64,000 bases of DNA from Chryseobacterium aurantiacum (GCF_003020585.1 NZ_PXUE01000003.1:422403-486402), one strand, 5' to 3'; numbered from the stretch's first letter, positions 8,815-18,553 are shown. A program made the numbers and translations. The notes: generated by a model not told the origin, from the sequence alone.

Positions 8815-9678
8815 ATGAGATGGACAGACGACAGAGGCGGAAACGTTGAAGATCGCAGAGGCTCCGGAGGCGGAGGCGGCGGTATGATTGTAGGCGGAGG
8901 TCTCGGAACTTTAATTATAGCTGCAATTGTTTTCTTTTTGGGAGGTGACCCTTCCGGTATATTAAATTCCGGCAGCATGCAAACCTCTGGAGGCTCCGGT
9001 GAAAAAAGAGAACTTACTGCCAATGAGAAAAAGATTGGTGATATGGTAGAGATGATGACCACATGGAATGATCAAACCTGGAACCAGGTCTTTCAGGAAA
9101 ATGGCATGACTTATACCAAACCCTCTGTAGTTCTTTTTGAAGACACAACACAATCAGCTTGTGGAACTGCTCAGTCTGCAATGGGTCCTTTTTATTGCCC
9201 TGCTGACCAGAAAGTTTATATGGATATGAGTTTCTTCAATGAACTTCAACAGAGATTTGGAGCCAAAGTAACCGAATTTACAGTAGCCTATGTCCTTGCT
9301 CATGAAATAGGCCACCATGTACAGACCCTTCTGGGAACTACCCAAAAAGTAGACGCCCTTAGAAGAAGTGGAAGATATTCTGAGGCAGAAATGAACAAAG
9401 TATCTGTTGCTACAGAGTTACAGGCAGATTTTTATGCAGGAGTTTGGGCCAGACGTACAAATGATTCCAAACAGATTCTTGAACCCGGAGACATTCAGTC
9501 TGCAATAGACGCTGCAGAAGCTGTAGGAGATGACAATATTCAAAAAAGAGCGCAGGGATATGTTAATCAGGAAAGCTTTACCCATGGATCTTCGGCACAA
9601 CGAAAGGAATGGTTTATGAAAGGTTATAATACCGGCGATATCAGACAAGGTGATACTTTCAACCAGCTTTTAAAATAA
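8815..9678 (+). CDS. Neutral zinc metallopeptidase, YpfJ/KPN_02809 family
   Basis: A single-pass membrane protein of 287 residues. Residues 1-25 are charged and Gly-rich (GSGGGGGGM), followed by a membrane segment (about 24-45) and an extracytoplasmic zincin domain. The zinc motif HEIGHH lies in YVLAHEIGHHVQ near residue 163. The family hallmarks WNQVFQENGMTY and CGTAQSAMGPFYCPADQ are present. The physiological substrate is unknown for the family. A bidirectional terminator separates it from the convergent GLPGLI gene. Confidence 0.92.
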   Translation: MRWTDDRGGNVEDRRGSGGGGGGMIVGGGLGTLIIAAIVFFLGGDPSGILNSGSMQTSGGSGEKRELTANEKKIGDMVEMMTTWNDQTWNQVFQENGMTYTKPSVVLFEDTTQSACGTAQSAMGPFYCPADQKVYMDMSFFNELQQRFGAKVTEFTVAYVLAHEIGHHVQTLLGTTQKVDALRRSGRYSEAEMNKVSVATELQADFYAGVWARRTNDSKQILEPGDIQSAIDAAEAVGDDNIQKRAQGYVNQESFTHGSSAQRKEWFMKGYNTGDIRQGDTFNQLLK

Positions 9679-9704
9679 TTAGTTTTAAAAAACTTTACAA
9701 ATAC

Positions 9705-9740
9705 AAAAAAGGCTGTCTCAAAAATGAGACAGCCTTTTTT
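9705..9740. terminator. Bidirectional terminator
   Basis: A perfect 10-bp stem GGCTGTCTCA / TGAGACAGCC flanked by six A on the left and six T on the right. It serves both the peptidase gene (+) and the GLPGLI gene (-). Confidence 0.92.
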
Positions 9741-9742
9741 AT

Positions 9743-10600
9743 CTACTGTAATTCAATTGGATTGGTATTTTTCTTAGCTTCTTCTTTCACCCTCTCTTCC
9801 ATTCGTTTTCTCATATCAGCAGGATTTTGATTTCCTCCACCCTGGCCTCTTCCACCGCCAATTCTTGTAACAGCAGCCATTCCGCCAGGTCCTCCACCGC
9901 TTTGATTCATAAATGACATTGGATCTGACTTAAATTTTTGCTGTTGCTTTACAAAATCAGTTCTTTTTACTTTCAATGTATTTCCAAACTGGTTTAGTGT
10001 CGGAAGCTCAGCAATCTTGTAATTTTTCATTAAATCAAAAGAATAATCTCCTTTATCGTCTTCTACTTTTACAATTAAACCCGGCAAACCTCCAAACTTA
10101 TAAGGTCCATCCTGATAAGGCAGATCTGTAGTAAACCAAGCCGTCCATTTTCTTCCTGCAAAATCCGTTTCCGCTTTTTGAACCTTATACTCTCCTATTT
10201 TAGTAGTCTCTGAAGAAATTTTCCATACCAATGGTCTGTCTTCTTCATAAGAATAAATATCACGTCCTATTCTATCTTTAAAATAGGTCTTTTGATTAGT
10301 CTTATCTTTTTCCACAGAATAATTGATGCTGGTTCTTAAACTTTCCATCTGATCCCTGTTTATATTTCCTCTTCCGCCGCCGCCCTGAAAAGCTTTCTGC
10401 ATGATGGAATCCCTTTTAATTCTGTTTTCAGAGTAAAAAATTGATTTCTCCTGAGAAATATCAAGATAAGTATTTTCTGTCTTAATATCAGTTTTATTTT
10501 CAGCGTCCGGCTTCATTGTTACCTGATACACAAATCTGTTCGTCTGTGCAGAAACATGCTGTATCAAGAGTGCCAGCGCGATAATACTTAATTTTTTCAT
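9743..10600 (-). CDS. GLPGLI family secreted protein
   Basis: A Bacteroidota-specific exported protein named for its central motif, seen here as KFGGLPGLIVKVED near residue 165. It has a 285-residue length and a signal peptide ending SAQ. Late in the protein is an unusual Gly/Arg/Asn-rich stretch (SGGGPGGMAAVTRIGGGRG), with a shorter Gly run around residues 72-80. The family often occurs beside TonB receptors, but this copy is solitary. Function is unknown. Confidence 0.88.
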   Translation of the reverse strand: MKKLSIIALALLIQHVSAQTNRFVYQVTMKPDAENKTDIKTENTYLDISQEKSIFYSENRIKRDSIMQKAFQGGGGRGNINRDQMESLRTSINYSVEKDKTNQKTYFKDRIGRDIYSYEEDRPLVWKISSETTKIGEYKVQKAETDFAGRKWTAWFTTDLPYQDGPYKFGGLPGLIVKVEDDKGDYSFDLMKNYKIAELPTLNQFGNTLKVKRTDFVKQQQKFKSDPMSFMNQSGGGPGGMAAVTRIGGGRGQGGGNQNPADMRKRMEERVKEEAKKNTNPIELQ

Positions 10601-10709
10601 TCTAAATCTATTTATGTTTTGGATTTCAAAAGATTACCAAGGTTAAACTCATCAATGATAAAAATCGATAAAATAAAAATGCTGATTTTTATATCCTGAT
10701 TTTTGTTCG

Positions 10710-10717
10710 TATTTTTG
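10710..10717 (+). promoter_or_regulatory. -7 box TATTTTTG of the suf cluster
   Basis: TATTTTTG fits TAnnTTTG and lies 28 bases before the sufA ATG in a 145-base divergent gap. The -33 match is poor. No obvious IscR-like site was recognised. Confidence 0.45.
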
Positions 10718-10745
10718 CATCATTAAATCATTCTAAATAAATACA

Positions 10746-11075
10746 ATGATAAAAGTATCAGACTATGCAAAGGAGAAAGCCATCCAACTTATGACGGAAG
10801 ATGGTTTTAACCCTGCTGAAGATTATATAAGAGTTGGGGTGAAAAGCGGCGGATGCTCTGGTTTAGAGTATGTTTTAAAGTTTGATAACCAAAAAACAGA
10901 CACAGATCAGATTTTTGAAGATAATAACATCAAAATTATTATAGATAAAAAATCCATCCTCTATTTAGCAGGAACCACTCTTGAGTACTCAGGAGGATTG
11001 AACGGAAAGGGGTTTGTATTCAACAACCCGAACGCATCCAGAACATGTGGATGTGGAGAGTCATTTAGTCTTTAG
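10746..11075 (+). CDS. sufA: A-type iron-sulfur carrier, SufA/IscA/HesB family
   Basis: A 109-residue scaffold or carrier that takes Fe-S clusters from SufBCD and delivers them to apoproteins. The three conserved cysteines are present: one in KSGGCSGLEY (about residue 37) and two in the C-terminal TCGCGESF. It is the first gene of the suf cluster, 84 bases before sufB. Functional assignment within the A-type family (SufA, ErpA or IscA) follows from the neighbourhood. Confidence 0.92.
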   Translation: MIKVSDYAKEKAIQLMTEDGFNPAEDYIRVGVKSGGCSGLEYVLKFDNQKTDTDQIFEDNNIKIIIDKKSILYLAGTTLEYSGGLNGKGFVFNNPNASRTCGCGESFSL

Positions 11076-11159
11076 AGAAAAGACATAAGATACTAGATTC
11101 GTGAATTCAGACTTATTTCTGAACCTTGAAATCTAAAATCTGAAATCTAAAAAATAATA

Positions 11160-12608
11160 ATGAGTAAATATACTGAAGACGATTTAAGAGTCGATCTAGA
11201 AAATAAAAAATATGAATTCGGTTGGGAAACTAAGATTGATTACGAAGATTTCCCGATTGGTTTAAATGAGGATATCGTCCGTGCCATCTCTGCTAAAAAA
11301 GAAGAGCCGGAATGGATGACTGAATGGCGTTTGGAATCTTTCAAAATCTGGTTAAAGATGGTTGAGCCTAATTGGGCAAACATCAAGTATGAAAAGCCGG
11401 ATTTTCAAGCTATCCGTTACTACGCAGCACCAAAGTCAAAACCTGAATTAGAAAGCCTGGATCAGGTAGATCCTGAATTATTGAAAACCTTCGAAAAGCT
11501 AGGGATTAATATTGAGGAACAAAAAAGACTTTCAGGAGTAGCTGTAGATATCGTAATAGACTCAGTTTCTGTGAAAACTACTTTCCAGGATACGTTGGCA
11601 GAAAAAGGAATTATTTTCTGCTCAATCTCTGAGGCTATTAAGAATCACCCAGATTTAGTAAGAAAACACCTTGGAAAAGTAGTTCCTAGAGGAGATAATT
11701 TCTATGCAGCATTGAATTCCGCAGTATTTTCTGACGGAAGTTTCTGCTATATTCCAAAAGGAGTAAAATGCCCAATGGAACTTTCTACTTACTTCCGTAT
11801 CAACCAGGCAGGAACAGGACAGTTTGAAAGAACTCTTGTAATTGCGGATGAAGGAAGTTATGTTTCTTACCTTGAAGGATGTACAGCCCCTTCAAGAGAT
11901 GAAAACCAGCTTCACGCAGCAGTAGTGGAACTTATTGCTCTTGACAATGCTGAAATTAAATATTCAACTGTACAGAACTGGTACCCGGGTAATGAAGAAG
12001 GAAAAGGAGGGGTATTCAACTTTGTAACGAAGAGAGGACTTTGCGAAAAAAATGCAAAAATCTCATGGACTCAGGTTGAAACGGGATCTGCAGTAACATG
12101 GAAATATCCATCTTGTATCCTTAAAGGTGATGGAGCTATTGGAGAGTTCTACTCTATCGCGGTAACCAACAATCACCAATATGCAGATACGGGTACTAAA
12201 ATGATCCACATTGGAAAAAATACCAAGTCAACGATCATTTCAAAAGGTATTTCTGCAGGAAAATCACAAAACTCATACAGAGGACTGGTAAAAGTAATGC
12301 CTTCTGCAAAAGGAGCCAGAAACTTCTCTCAGTGTGACTCTCTATTGATGGGTAATGAATGTGGAGCACACACATTCCCATATATTGAGATTAAGGATCC
12401 AACTGCACAGCTAGAACACGAGGCAACTACTTCAAAAATTGGAGAAGATCAAATTTTCTACTGTAACCAAAGAGGTATTGATACAGAAAGAGCAATTGCT
12501 TTGATTGTAAATGGTTTCAGTAAAGAAGTTTTAAATAAACTTCCAATGGAGTTCGCTATTGAAGCACAAAAACTATTGGAGATTTCATTAGAAGGCTCAG
12601 TTGGGTAA
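11160..12608 (+). CDS. sufB: Fe-S cluster assembly scaffold SufB
   Basis: A core subunit of the SufBC2D complex on which Fe-S clusters are built in the cytoplasm. It is full length at 482 residues. Conserved phrases include [30 protein letters not shown] beta-helix strands, [18 protein letters not shown] with the conserved Cys, and [12 protein letters not shown] near residue 375. The C-terminal [20 protein letters not shown] motif is intact. A GNAT gene starts six bases after the stop, then sufC, so one transcript is likely. Confidence 0.97.
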   Translation: MSKYTEDDLRVDLENKKYEFGWETKIDYEDFPIGLNEDIVRAISAKKEEPEWMTEWRLESFKIWLKMVEPNWANIKYEKPDFQAIRYYAAPKSKPELESLDQVDPELLKTFEKLGINIEEQKRLSGVAVDIVIDSVSVKTTFQDTLAEKGIIFCSISEAIKNHPDLVRKHLGKVVPRGDNFYAALNSAVFSDGSFCYIPKGVKCPMELSTYFRINQAGTGQFERTLVIADEGSYVSYLEGCTAPSRDENQLHAAVVELIALDNAEIKYSTVQNWYPGNEEGKGGVFNFVTKRGLCEKNAKISWTQVETGSAVTWKYPSCILKGDGAIGEFYSIAVTNNHQYADTGTKMIHIGKNTKSTIISKGISAGKSQNSYRGLVKVMPSAKGARNFSQCDSLLMGNECGAHTFPYIEIKDPTAQLEHEATTSKIGEDQIFYCNQRGIDTERAIALIVNGFSKEVLNKLPMEFAIEAQKLLEISLEGSVG

Positions 12609-12614
12609 GAAAGT

Positions 12615-13121
12615 ATGATAGCTACGGAAAGATTGATTTTAAGGAAACCTACAGAAGAAGATTTTGAAAGATTCTTTGAAATTAATCATGACCCTCAAAC
12701 CAATATTCACAATCCAGGCGGACCAATGAGTTTTGAAAAAGCAAAAAGCACATTTGCGAGAATGCTTGATCATTGGGAAAAGCATAATTTTGGAAGCTGG
12801 ACAATTGTTGAAAAGAACAGTCCGGAAAATATAATAGGTTTTGGAGGAGTGAGCTATAAACTCTACGGAGAAGAAGAAAAATTGAATTTAGGCTATCGTT
12901 TTGCTTCCCAGGCATGGGGGAAAGGATACGCCACAGAATTCACAAAGAAAACTATAGATTTTGGGTTGAATGAAGACAATAAGGAAGAAATATTCGCCAT
13001 TGTCCGTCCCAGCAATATAGCTTCTATTAAAGTTTTGGAAAAGGCAGGTATGACACCAATTGGAACACTTAATGATGTTCCTGGTCAACCTGAAAGTTTA
13101 GTATATAGAATTCAAAAATAA
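12615..13121 (+). CDS. GNAT family N-acetyltransferase inside the suf cluster
   Basis: A 168-residue acetyltransferase of the RimJ/RimL-like class (Acetyltransf_3) that uses acetyl-CoA. The family start TERLILRKPTEEDFERFFEI and the acetyl-CoA-binding region GYRFASQAWGKGYATEFTK (about 93-111) are clear, and IASIKVLEKAGM marks the last conserved block. It sits between sufB (6 bases) and sufC (18 bases) on the same strand. It is not a known Suf component, so it is probably a passenger; the substrate is unknown. Confidence 0.9.
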   Translation: MIATERLILRKPTEEDFERFFEINHDPQTNIHNPGGPMSFEKAKSTFARMLDHWEKHNFGSWTIVEKNSPENIIGFGGVSYKLYGEEEKLNLGYRFASQAWGKGYATEFTKKTIDFGLNEDNKEEIFAIVRPSNIASIKVLEKAGMTPIGTLNDVPGQPESLVYRIQK

Positions 13122-13139
13122 TTTGTTTAAGCAAATAAA

Positions 13140-13883
13140 ATGTTAGAAATTAAAAACCTTCACGCCAAAATTGAAGATGGCGCAGAAATATTAAAGGGTA
13201 TTAATCTTGAAATAAAGCCGGGCGAAGTTCACGCTATCATGGGGCCGAACGGAGCTGGTAAATCTACTCTTTCTTCTGTTATCGCAGGAAAAGAAGATTA
13301 TGAAGTGACTGATGGGGAAATCCTTTTCCAAGGAGAAGACATCAGCGAAGATGCTCCGGAAGACAGAGCACATAAAGGGATCTTCCTTTCTTTCCAGTAT
13401 CCAGTGGAAATTCCGGGAGTTTCTGTAACCAACTTTATCAAAGCTGCTTTAAACGAAACAAGAAAAGCAAATGGATTAACAGAAATGCCGGCAAAAGAAA
13501 TGCTTGCATTAATCCGTGAGAAGTCTGAGAAATTAGGAATCAAAAAAGATTTCCTTTCAAGATCATTGAACGAGGGATTCTCCGGAGGTGAAAAGAAAAG
13601 AAACGAGATTTTTCAGATGATGATGCTTAATCCTAAGTTGGCCATCCTTGATGAAACAGATTCAGGACTAGATATCGACGCTTTAAGAATCGTTGCAGAT
13701 GGTGTAAACCACTTTAAAAATGAAGGAAATGCAGTTCTTTTGATTACCCACTATCAAAGATTGCTTAACTATATCCAACCTGACTTTGTTCACGTTCTTG
13801 CCAACGGAAAAATCATCAAAACTGGTGATAAATCTTTAGCATTAGAGCTTGAAGAAAAAGGTTACGACTGGCTTCTTAACTAA
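13140..13883 (+). CDS. sufC: Fe-S cluster assembly ATPase SufC
   Basis: The ABC-type ATPase of the SufBC2D scaffold; nucleotide-driven rearrangement opens the SufB-SufD interface. The 247 residues carry Walker [10 protein letters not shown] (about 35-43), a signature region [14 protein letters not shown] (about 141-154), Walker [13 protein letters not shown] (about 165-176) and the switch His in LLITHYQR. The sequence is intact and typical. Confidence 0.97.
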   Translation: MLEIKNLHAKIEDGAEILKGINLEIKPGEVHAIMGPNGAGKSTLSSVIAGKEDYEVTDGEILFQGEDISEDAPEDRAHKGIFLSFQYPVEIPGVSVTNFIKAALNETRKANGLTEMPAKEMLALIREKSEKLGIKKDFLSRSLNEGFSGGEKKRNEIFQMMMLNPKLAILDETDSGLDIDALRIVADGVNHFKNEGNAVLLITHYQRLLNYIQPDFVHVLANGKIIKTGDKSLALELEEKGYDWLLN

Positions 13884-13920
13884 GAAGGAAATCGATTATT
13901 TCGGAGATCAAAATTTTTCG

Positions 13921-13999
13921 CTGTCATTCTGAGTGAAGCGTAGTAAAATGAAGAATCTCTATTATTAAAAATTTGGATTCCTTGTTGCTTGGAATAACA
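13921..13999. repeat. Dispersed intergenic repeat (TGTCATTCTGAGTGAAGCG type) between sufC and sufD
   Basis: The unit begins CTGTCATTCTGAGTGAAGCG and runs on through GAAGAATCTC. A partly complementary arm lies at about 13976-13999 (GATTCCTTGTTGCTTGGAAT). The CTGAG core and hairpin layout resemble the repeat after apt (5043-5124). It lies inside an operon, so if it forms a hairpin it may adjust sufD expression. Confidence 0.65.
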
Positions 14000-14026
14000 A
14001 TATTTTAGTTCAAATAAAAAGAAAAA

Positions 14027-15361
14027 ATGGTGCAAACCACAGATATACCAGTAATGGCATTAAAAGAACAAATTATAGAAAACCATAATGAGTTTTTGGA
14101 GAGTCTTCGTCACAGATTTCTGGATGATGATAGAAAAACTGCTCTTCAAAAGTTTGGGACCCTTGGTTTTCCTACAAAGAAAGACGAAGAATATAAATAT
14201 ACCAATCTAAAGGAGATCACGGAGAAAAACTATAATTTCTTTCCGAATGAGCACCATAACATCACCAAGGAGCAGTTCGATCAATTGCATCTGGGTGAGG
14301 AAAACTTTGATTGGATTGTTTTTGTAAACGGTAAGCTTCACAAAGAGCTTTCAAAGGTTTCTATTGAAAATGTAGAATTCCTTTCATTCAATTACGCATT
14401 GAATGATGATAAACATAAAGAAGTTTTTGAAAAATATTTCAATACGATTGCTTCCAAAGAGCAGGCTTTCACTAACCTAAACCTTGCCTACTGCAAATAT
14501 GGGTTCTTCTTGAAAGTTCCTAAAAACGTAGTCATTGAAAAACCAATCCATGTTTTCTACATTTCTCAAAATCAGGAAGAAAATACTTTCTACAACACGA
14601 GAAATTTATTAATTGTAGAAGAAGGGGCAAAAGTAGAAGTGATTGAAAGTCATCATAACTTTGACAGTACTTATGTATTGACAAACTCAGTGACGGAGAT
14701 CTTCACTTATCCTAATGCAAAAGCTGACTGGCATAAGCTTCAGAATGATAACAACACATCATATCTTATCGACAGTACTTTTGCAAGACAGGAGAAAGAC
14801 AGCTTAGCCACTGTAAATACATTCTCTTTTGGAGGTAAACTGGTAAGAAACAATCTGGATTTCATTCATAATGGTTCAAATATCAATTCATTCATGAACG
14901 GTATTACCATTATAGGAAAAGACCAGTTGGTTGATCACCATACAGCGGTTCACCATAACTTCCCGAACTGTGAAAGTTACCAAAACTATAAAGGAATTTT
15001 TGACGGAAATGCACATGGTGTATTCAACGGAAAGGTTTTTGTTGATAAAATTGCTCAAAAAACGAACGCATATCAGCAGAATAACAACGTTTTACTAAGT
15101 GAAGGAGCCAGCATTGATACAAAACCTCAATTGGAGATTTTTGCTGATGATGTAAAGTGTTCTCACGGATGTACCGTTGGCCAATTGAATGAAGATGCCT
15201 TGTTCTATCTGAGAGCAAGAGGAATCTCTAAGAAAGAAGCCCAGGCTTTGCTTTTATATGCATTTGCTAATGATGCGATGCAGAATATTGACATTGAGCC
15301 TTTGAAAGAGAAAATTTCAAAGCTATTGGCTGAGAAATTAGAAGTAGATATAGAGTTTTAA
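14027..15361 (+). CDS. sufD: Fe-S cluster assembly scaffold SufD
   Basis: The partner of SufB in the SufBC2D scaffold, 444 residues. The N-terminal helical part contains TKKDEEYKYTNLKEI. The C-terminal beta-helix has HHTAVHHNFPNCESYQNYKG and the conserved block FADDVKCSHGCTVGQLNEDALFYLRARGI, read here in two overlapping pieces. ATG at 14027 follows an A-rich leader, but the second Met (14054, MALKEQ) is an equally plausible start. No sufS or sufE follows; a terminator and the convergent DUF3078 gene come next. Confidence 0.95.
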   Translation: MVQTTDIPVMALKEQIIENHNEFLESLRHRFLDDDRKTALQKFGTLGFPTKKDEEYKYTNLKEITEKNYNFFPNEHHNITKEQFDQLHLGEENFDWIVFVNGKLHKELSKVSIENVEFLSFNYALNDDKHKEVFEKYFNTIASKEQAFTNLNLAYCKYGFFLKVPKNVVIEKPIHVFYISQNQEENTFYNTRNLLIVEEGAKVEVIESHHNFDSTYVLTNSVTEIFTYPNAKADWHKLQNDNNTSYLIDSTFARQEKDSLATVNTFSFGGKLVRNNLDFIHNGSNINSFMNGITIIGKDQLVDHHTAVHHNFPNCESYQNYKGIFDGNAHGVFNGKVFVDKIAQKTNAYQQNNNVLLSEGASIDTKPQLEIFADDVKCSHGCTVGQLNEDALFYLRARGISKKEAQALLLYAFANDAMQNIDIEPLKEKISKLLAEKLEVDIEF

Positions 15362-15382
15362 AAATTATATATATTGATACAC

Positions 15383-15413
15383 AAAAGCACTTCGAAATGA
15401 AGTGCTTTTTTTA
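15383..15413. terminator. Bidirectional terminator after sufD
   Basis: Stem AAAAGCACTTC / GAAGTGCTTTT with a 5-base loop and a T run. It lies between convergent sufD and the DUF3078 gene. Confidence 0.9.
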
Positions 15414-15429
15414 TTTTATGATATTGAAT

Positions 15430-16353
15430 TTATTTCTTCAACCAGCTTTGGTTGTCCTTATTATCTGAACGTTTCTTACCGTTATCAAAATTATAGGCCA
15501 AACCTACACCCAGCGTTTGCTTCAACTGTGTCTTCCAGATCTGATTATGGTCATATAACAAATCCAGAGTTACATTCGTAGAAATGTATTTATTGATCTT
15601 CATACTTAGCACACCACTATATCCAAGAACCAATCTATCAGGATGGTCCAGATAGTTTGAGAAGACAGAAGCGGTATTAAGTAGACTGATATTCTCCATG
15701 ATTTTCAACTTATACATGGCTGTTCCCAAGAAACCGAACTGGAAAAGAGAAGAGTCACCATCATTTTTAAGTCCATAAGTACCAGCTTTCTGAAGATCCT
15801 TATCCAAGACAAAAGTCCATCTGGCATTTGCAGGGCGCATAGTTACTGTAAAATTATCATTGGGACGATAGGTAACCCCTACCCCTACATTCAGGTATCC
15901 CGGCGCCATAAAGTTTGAGATTTTCTTTGCATCAGGATTGTTACCATCTTCATATCCCGGAGCAAACTGAGTTTGAAAGCCTACCCCTCCGGAAAGGTAC
16001 CAGTTTTTGGCAAACTCCCTACCATAGTTTGTAGAAAGATTAATGACATCCTGAGTTTTTCTTACTCCTGTTCCTTGCGTGTTATTTTGTCCATACCCTA
16101 GAATAATGATATTTTCCCAAAGATCCTTATTTTTTTCATAAGTCAGGTTATAATTAACACCGGCAAGCCATCCTACGTTGTTGGCTCCACCACCTACCCA
16201 ATTGGAAAAAGCAGCCTGATTAAGCATTAATGTGTTTTGTCCTTGAATAGACCAGGCTTTAACAGTATCTGTTGCGGGAGCATCAGTTTTAGCCTCTTGA
16301 GCCATTGCAAAAGCTCCAAAAGAAATGGAAGCGATCAATAAAACTTTTTTCAT
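15430..16353 (-). CDS. DUF3078 outer membrane beta-barrel protein (copy 1)
   Basis: A 307-residue exported protein with a signal peptide (cleavage near AMAQ, about residue 19) followed by alternating beta strands ending in aromatic residues, as expected for an outer membrane barrel. The motif LNQAAFSNWVGGGANNVGWLAG (shown only in part: QAAFSNWVGGG) is the family hallmark. A paralogue lies directly upstream on the same strand (16578-17504), sharing most residues across the whole length, so the pair arose by tandem duplication. Function is unknown. Confidence 0.85.
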   Translation of the reverse strand: MKKVLLIASISFGAFAMAQEAKTDAPATDTVKAWSIQGQNTLMLNQAAFSNWVGGGANNVGWLAGVNYNLTYEKNKDLWENIIILGYGQNNTQGTGVRKTQDVINLSTNYGREFAKNWYLSGGVGFQTQFAPGYEDGNNPDAKKISNFMAPGYLNVGVGVTYRPNDNFTVTMRPANARWTFVLDKDLQKAGTYGLKNDGDSSLFQFGFLGTAMYKLKIMENISLLNTASVFSNYLDHPDRLVLGYSGVLSMKINKYISTNVTLDLLYDHNQIWKTQLKQTLGVGLAYNFDNGKKRSDNKDNQSWLKK

Positions 16354-16517
16354 AATTAACGATTTCCTACAAATGTATAAATAATAATTTACGCCAGATT
16401 AAAATTCACTTTAAAATGAATTTAATAATAGAGAAACAACCCCTATAACACAATGAAATTAAGCCTATTAAAAAGAATAATATTAACCCCCAAACTTAAA
16501 CCAACTTAAAATAAAAA

Positions 16518-16548
16518 CAAAAAGTGCTTCAAGAATGAAACACTTTTT
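16518..16548 (-). terminator. Terminator downstream of DUF3078 copy 2
   Basis: Arms AAAGTGCTTC and GAAACACTTT (one mismatch) around a 6-base loop, with T runs on the minus strand, 30 bases after the 3' end of the upstream copy. It separates the two paralogues into independent units. Confidence 0.65.
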
Positions 16549-16577
16549 AAGTTAAAATATAGTATTTGTAACCTTAT

Positions 16578-17504
16578 TTATTTTTTTATCCACCATTGGC
16601 TGTCCTTACGGTCAGAACGCTTCACACCATTGTCCAAAGTATAAGCAAAACCAATTCCCAGGGTTTGTTTTAACTGGGTTTTTTCAATCTGATTATGGTC
16701 ATATAACAGATCTAGCGTAATATTAGAAGAAATATACTTGTTGACTTTCAAATTCAAGATTGCTCCATAGGCAAGAACTAATCTATCTGGCCGATCCAGA
16801 TAATTGGAAAAGACCGAAGCTGTGTTGGTCAAATGAATATCTTCCATTATTTTCAGCTTATACATTGCCGTTCCCAGGAAACCAAATTGCAGTAATGAAG
16901 AATCACCATCTCTTTTCAAACCATAGCTTCCGGCATACTGAAGCCCTTTATCCATTACAAAAGTCCATCTGGCGTTGGTAGGACGAAGTGTTACCGTCAG
17001 ATCATCATTCGGCCTATAAGTGATACCCAAACCGACGTTAACATAACCAGGCGCCATAAAGTTTGAAATTTTCTTGGCTTCCGGATTATTTCCGTCTTCA
17101 TATCCCGCAGCAAACTGAGACTGTAACCCAGCTCCCAAAGATAGATACCAGCTTTTGGAAAACTTTCGCCCATAATTGGTAGAAACATTAATAACGTCCT
17201 GAGTTTTTCTTATTCCTTGTCCCTTGGTATCATTCTGACCATACCCAAGAAGAATAATGTTCTCCCAAAGATCATTATCTTTTTCATAGGTGATATTATA
17301 ATTGATACCGGCAAGCCAACCCACGTTATTGGCTCCCCCTCCTACCCAATTCGAAAAGGCAGCCTGATTGATCATTAAGGTATTTTTTCCTAATACTGAC
17401 CAATATTTTACCGTGTCTACTTTCACGGAATCCTTTTTTAATTCTTCTTGCGCACTGGCATAAATCCCCATAAAAGAGGAAAGAATAAGTAAAAACTTCT
17501 TCAT
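16578..17504 (-). CDS. DUF3078 outer membrane beta-barrel protein (copy 2)
   Basis: A 308-residue paralogue of the downstream gene, with the same signal-peptide layout (YASAQ) and the same strand order from KYWSVLGKNTLMINQAAFS to RSDRKDSQWWIKK. Differences are scattered and mostly conservative, which suggests that both copies are under selection. Each copy has its own upstream gap of more than 200 bases, so they may be regulated separately. Confidence 0.85.
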   Translation of the reverse strand: MKKFLLILSSFMGIYASAQEELKKDSVKVDTVKYWSVLGKNTLMINQAAFSNWVGGGANNVGWLAGINYNITYEKDNDLWENIILLGYGQNDTKGQGIRKTQDVINVSTNYGRKFSKSWYLSLGAGLQSQFAAGYEDGNNPEAKKISNFMAPGYVNVGLGITYRPNDDLTVTLRPTNARWTFVMDKGLQYAGSYGLKRDGDSSLLQFGFLGTAMYKLKIMEDIHLTNTASVFSNYLDRPDRLVLAYGAILNLKVNKYISSNITLDLLYDHNQIEKTQLKQTLGIGFAYTLDNGVKRSDRKDSQWWIKK

Positions 17505-17752
17505 TACTCTAAATAATTTTCAATGCAAAAATATTAATAAATTTTTTTTAAAGGGAAATTCCGTCTTAAAGTATCTCATTTTACTAAAGTTTAATCCCTT
17601 AACAACAAGATACTTCAATAAAATTGATGCCAAATAATAAGTATAAAAGTTAAAATTGATACCTTTTGTCTTAAAATCAGGGAGGTAGAACCCTTTTCAT
17701 CGACAAATTTTCCGAAATTTATCCTTGGCGTTTGATTTGACGTACAACTCCC

Positions 17753-18520
17753 ATGTTTAAAAATGTAATTTCCAAAAAAGCAATTATATACCCCTTGCTG
17801 ATGCTTTCTGCAATGTGGTTCGGATATTTTTTACAAATGCAGGGCTTTTTTGGAAGTTGCTTCGGAGCCATTATTCCATTGGTACCGGAAGGTCTTCTTG
17901 GGATCTTTACTTCTCCCTTGTTACACGGAAATATCGATCATATAATTGGAAACTCTATTCCAATCGCTGCATTGATGTTTTTACTGTATCAATTCTATCC
18001 AATGGTAGCCAACAAGGTTTTCATTACAGGATGGATTGCAACAGGATTTTTGGTGTGGCTTCTTCCTCCTATTGACATCATGACCGGCGAGTATATGTAC
18101 ACCTGTACCATTGGAGCCAGTGGTGTAGTCTATGTTCTTGCATTCTTCCTCTTCTTTAGTGGTGTATTTAAGTGGAATACAAAACTGCTTACCATTTCAA
18201 TGCTTGTGGTATTATATTATGGCAGCTTAGTTTGGGGAATGCTTCCCGAAGAACTTTTCTACAATATGCAGGAACCGAGTAAAATTTCATGGCAGGCTCA
18301 CCTTTCAGGAGCTTTGGTGGGGAGCATCATTGCTTTTATCTTTAAGAATGTAGGCGAAAAAAAGAAAAAATTTATTTGGGAATTTCCTAATTACTACAGT
18401 GAAAAAGATGATAAACTATGGCAGGAATACAAGGAAAATCATCCCGATGATTTTCTGGAGTTACCGTATAAAAAAAAAGACGATATTTGGGATCATTTGG
18501 ATGAATTAAGAAGAAAATAA
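17753..18520 (+). CDS. Rhomboid family intramembrane serine protease
   Basis: An inner membrane protease of 255 residues with about six membrane helices and a hydrophilic C-terminal tail of about 55 residues. The catalytic dyad is visible: Ser123 in IGASGVVY and His183 in WQAHLSGAL. The HGNIDHIIGNS segment matches the rhomboid H-x-x-x-H-x-x-x-N helix. Rhomboids cleave transmembrane substrates; the substrate is unknown. It is followed 33 bases later by dprA on the same strand. Confidence 0.93.
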   Translation: MFKNVISKKAIIYPLLMLSAMWFGYFLQMQGFFGSCFGAIIPLVPEGLLGIFTSPLLHGNIDHIIGNSIPIAALMFLLYQFYPMVANKVFITGWIATGFLVWLLPPIDIMTGEYMYTCTIGASGVVYVLAFFLFFSGVFKWNTKLLTISMLVVLYYGSLVWGMLPEELFYNMQEPSKISWQAHLSGALVGSIIAFIFKNVGEKKKKFIWEFPNYYSEKDDKLWQEYKENHPDDFLELPYKKKDDIWDHLDELRRK

Positions 18521-18532
18521 AACTTAATTTAC

Positions 18533-18540
18533 TACATTTG
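18533..18540 (+). promoter_or_regulatory. -7 box TACATTTG before dprA
   Basis: TACATTTG fits TAnnTTTG and ends 13 bases before the dprA ATG. There is no clear TTG at -33, so it is weakly supported. Confidence 0.35.
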
Positions 18541-18553
18541 ATAAAAAACACAC

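Noticed and set aside
8706..9062. 118-residue Pro-rich minus-strand ORF
   Set aside because: It is antisense to the Gly-rich start of the zinc peptidase; the proline run is the complement of glycine codons.
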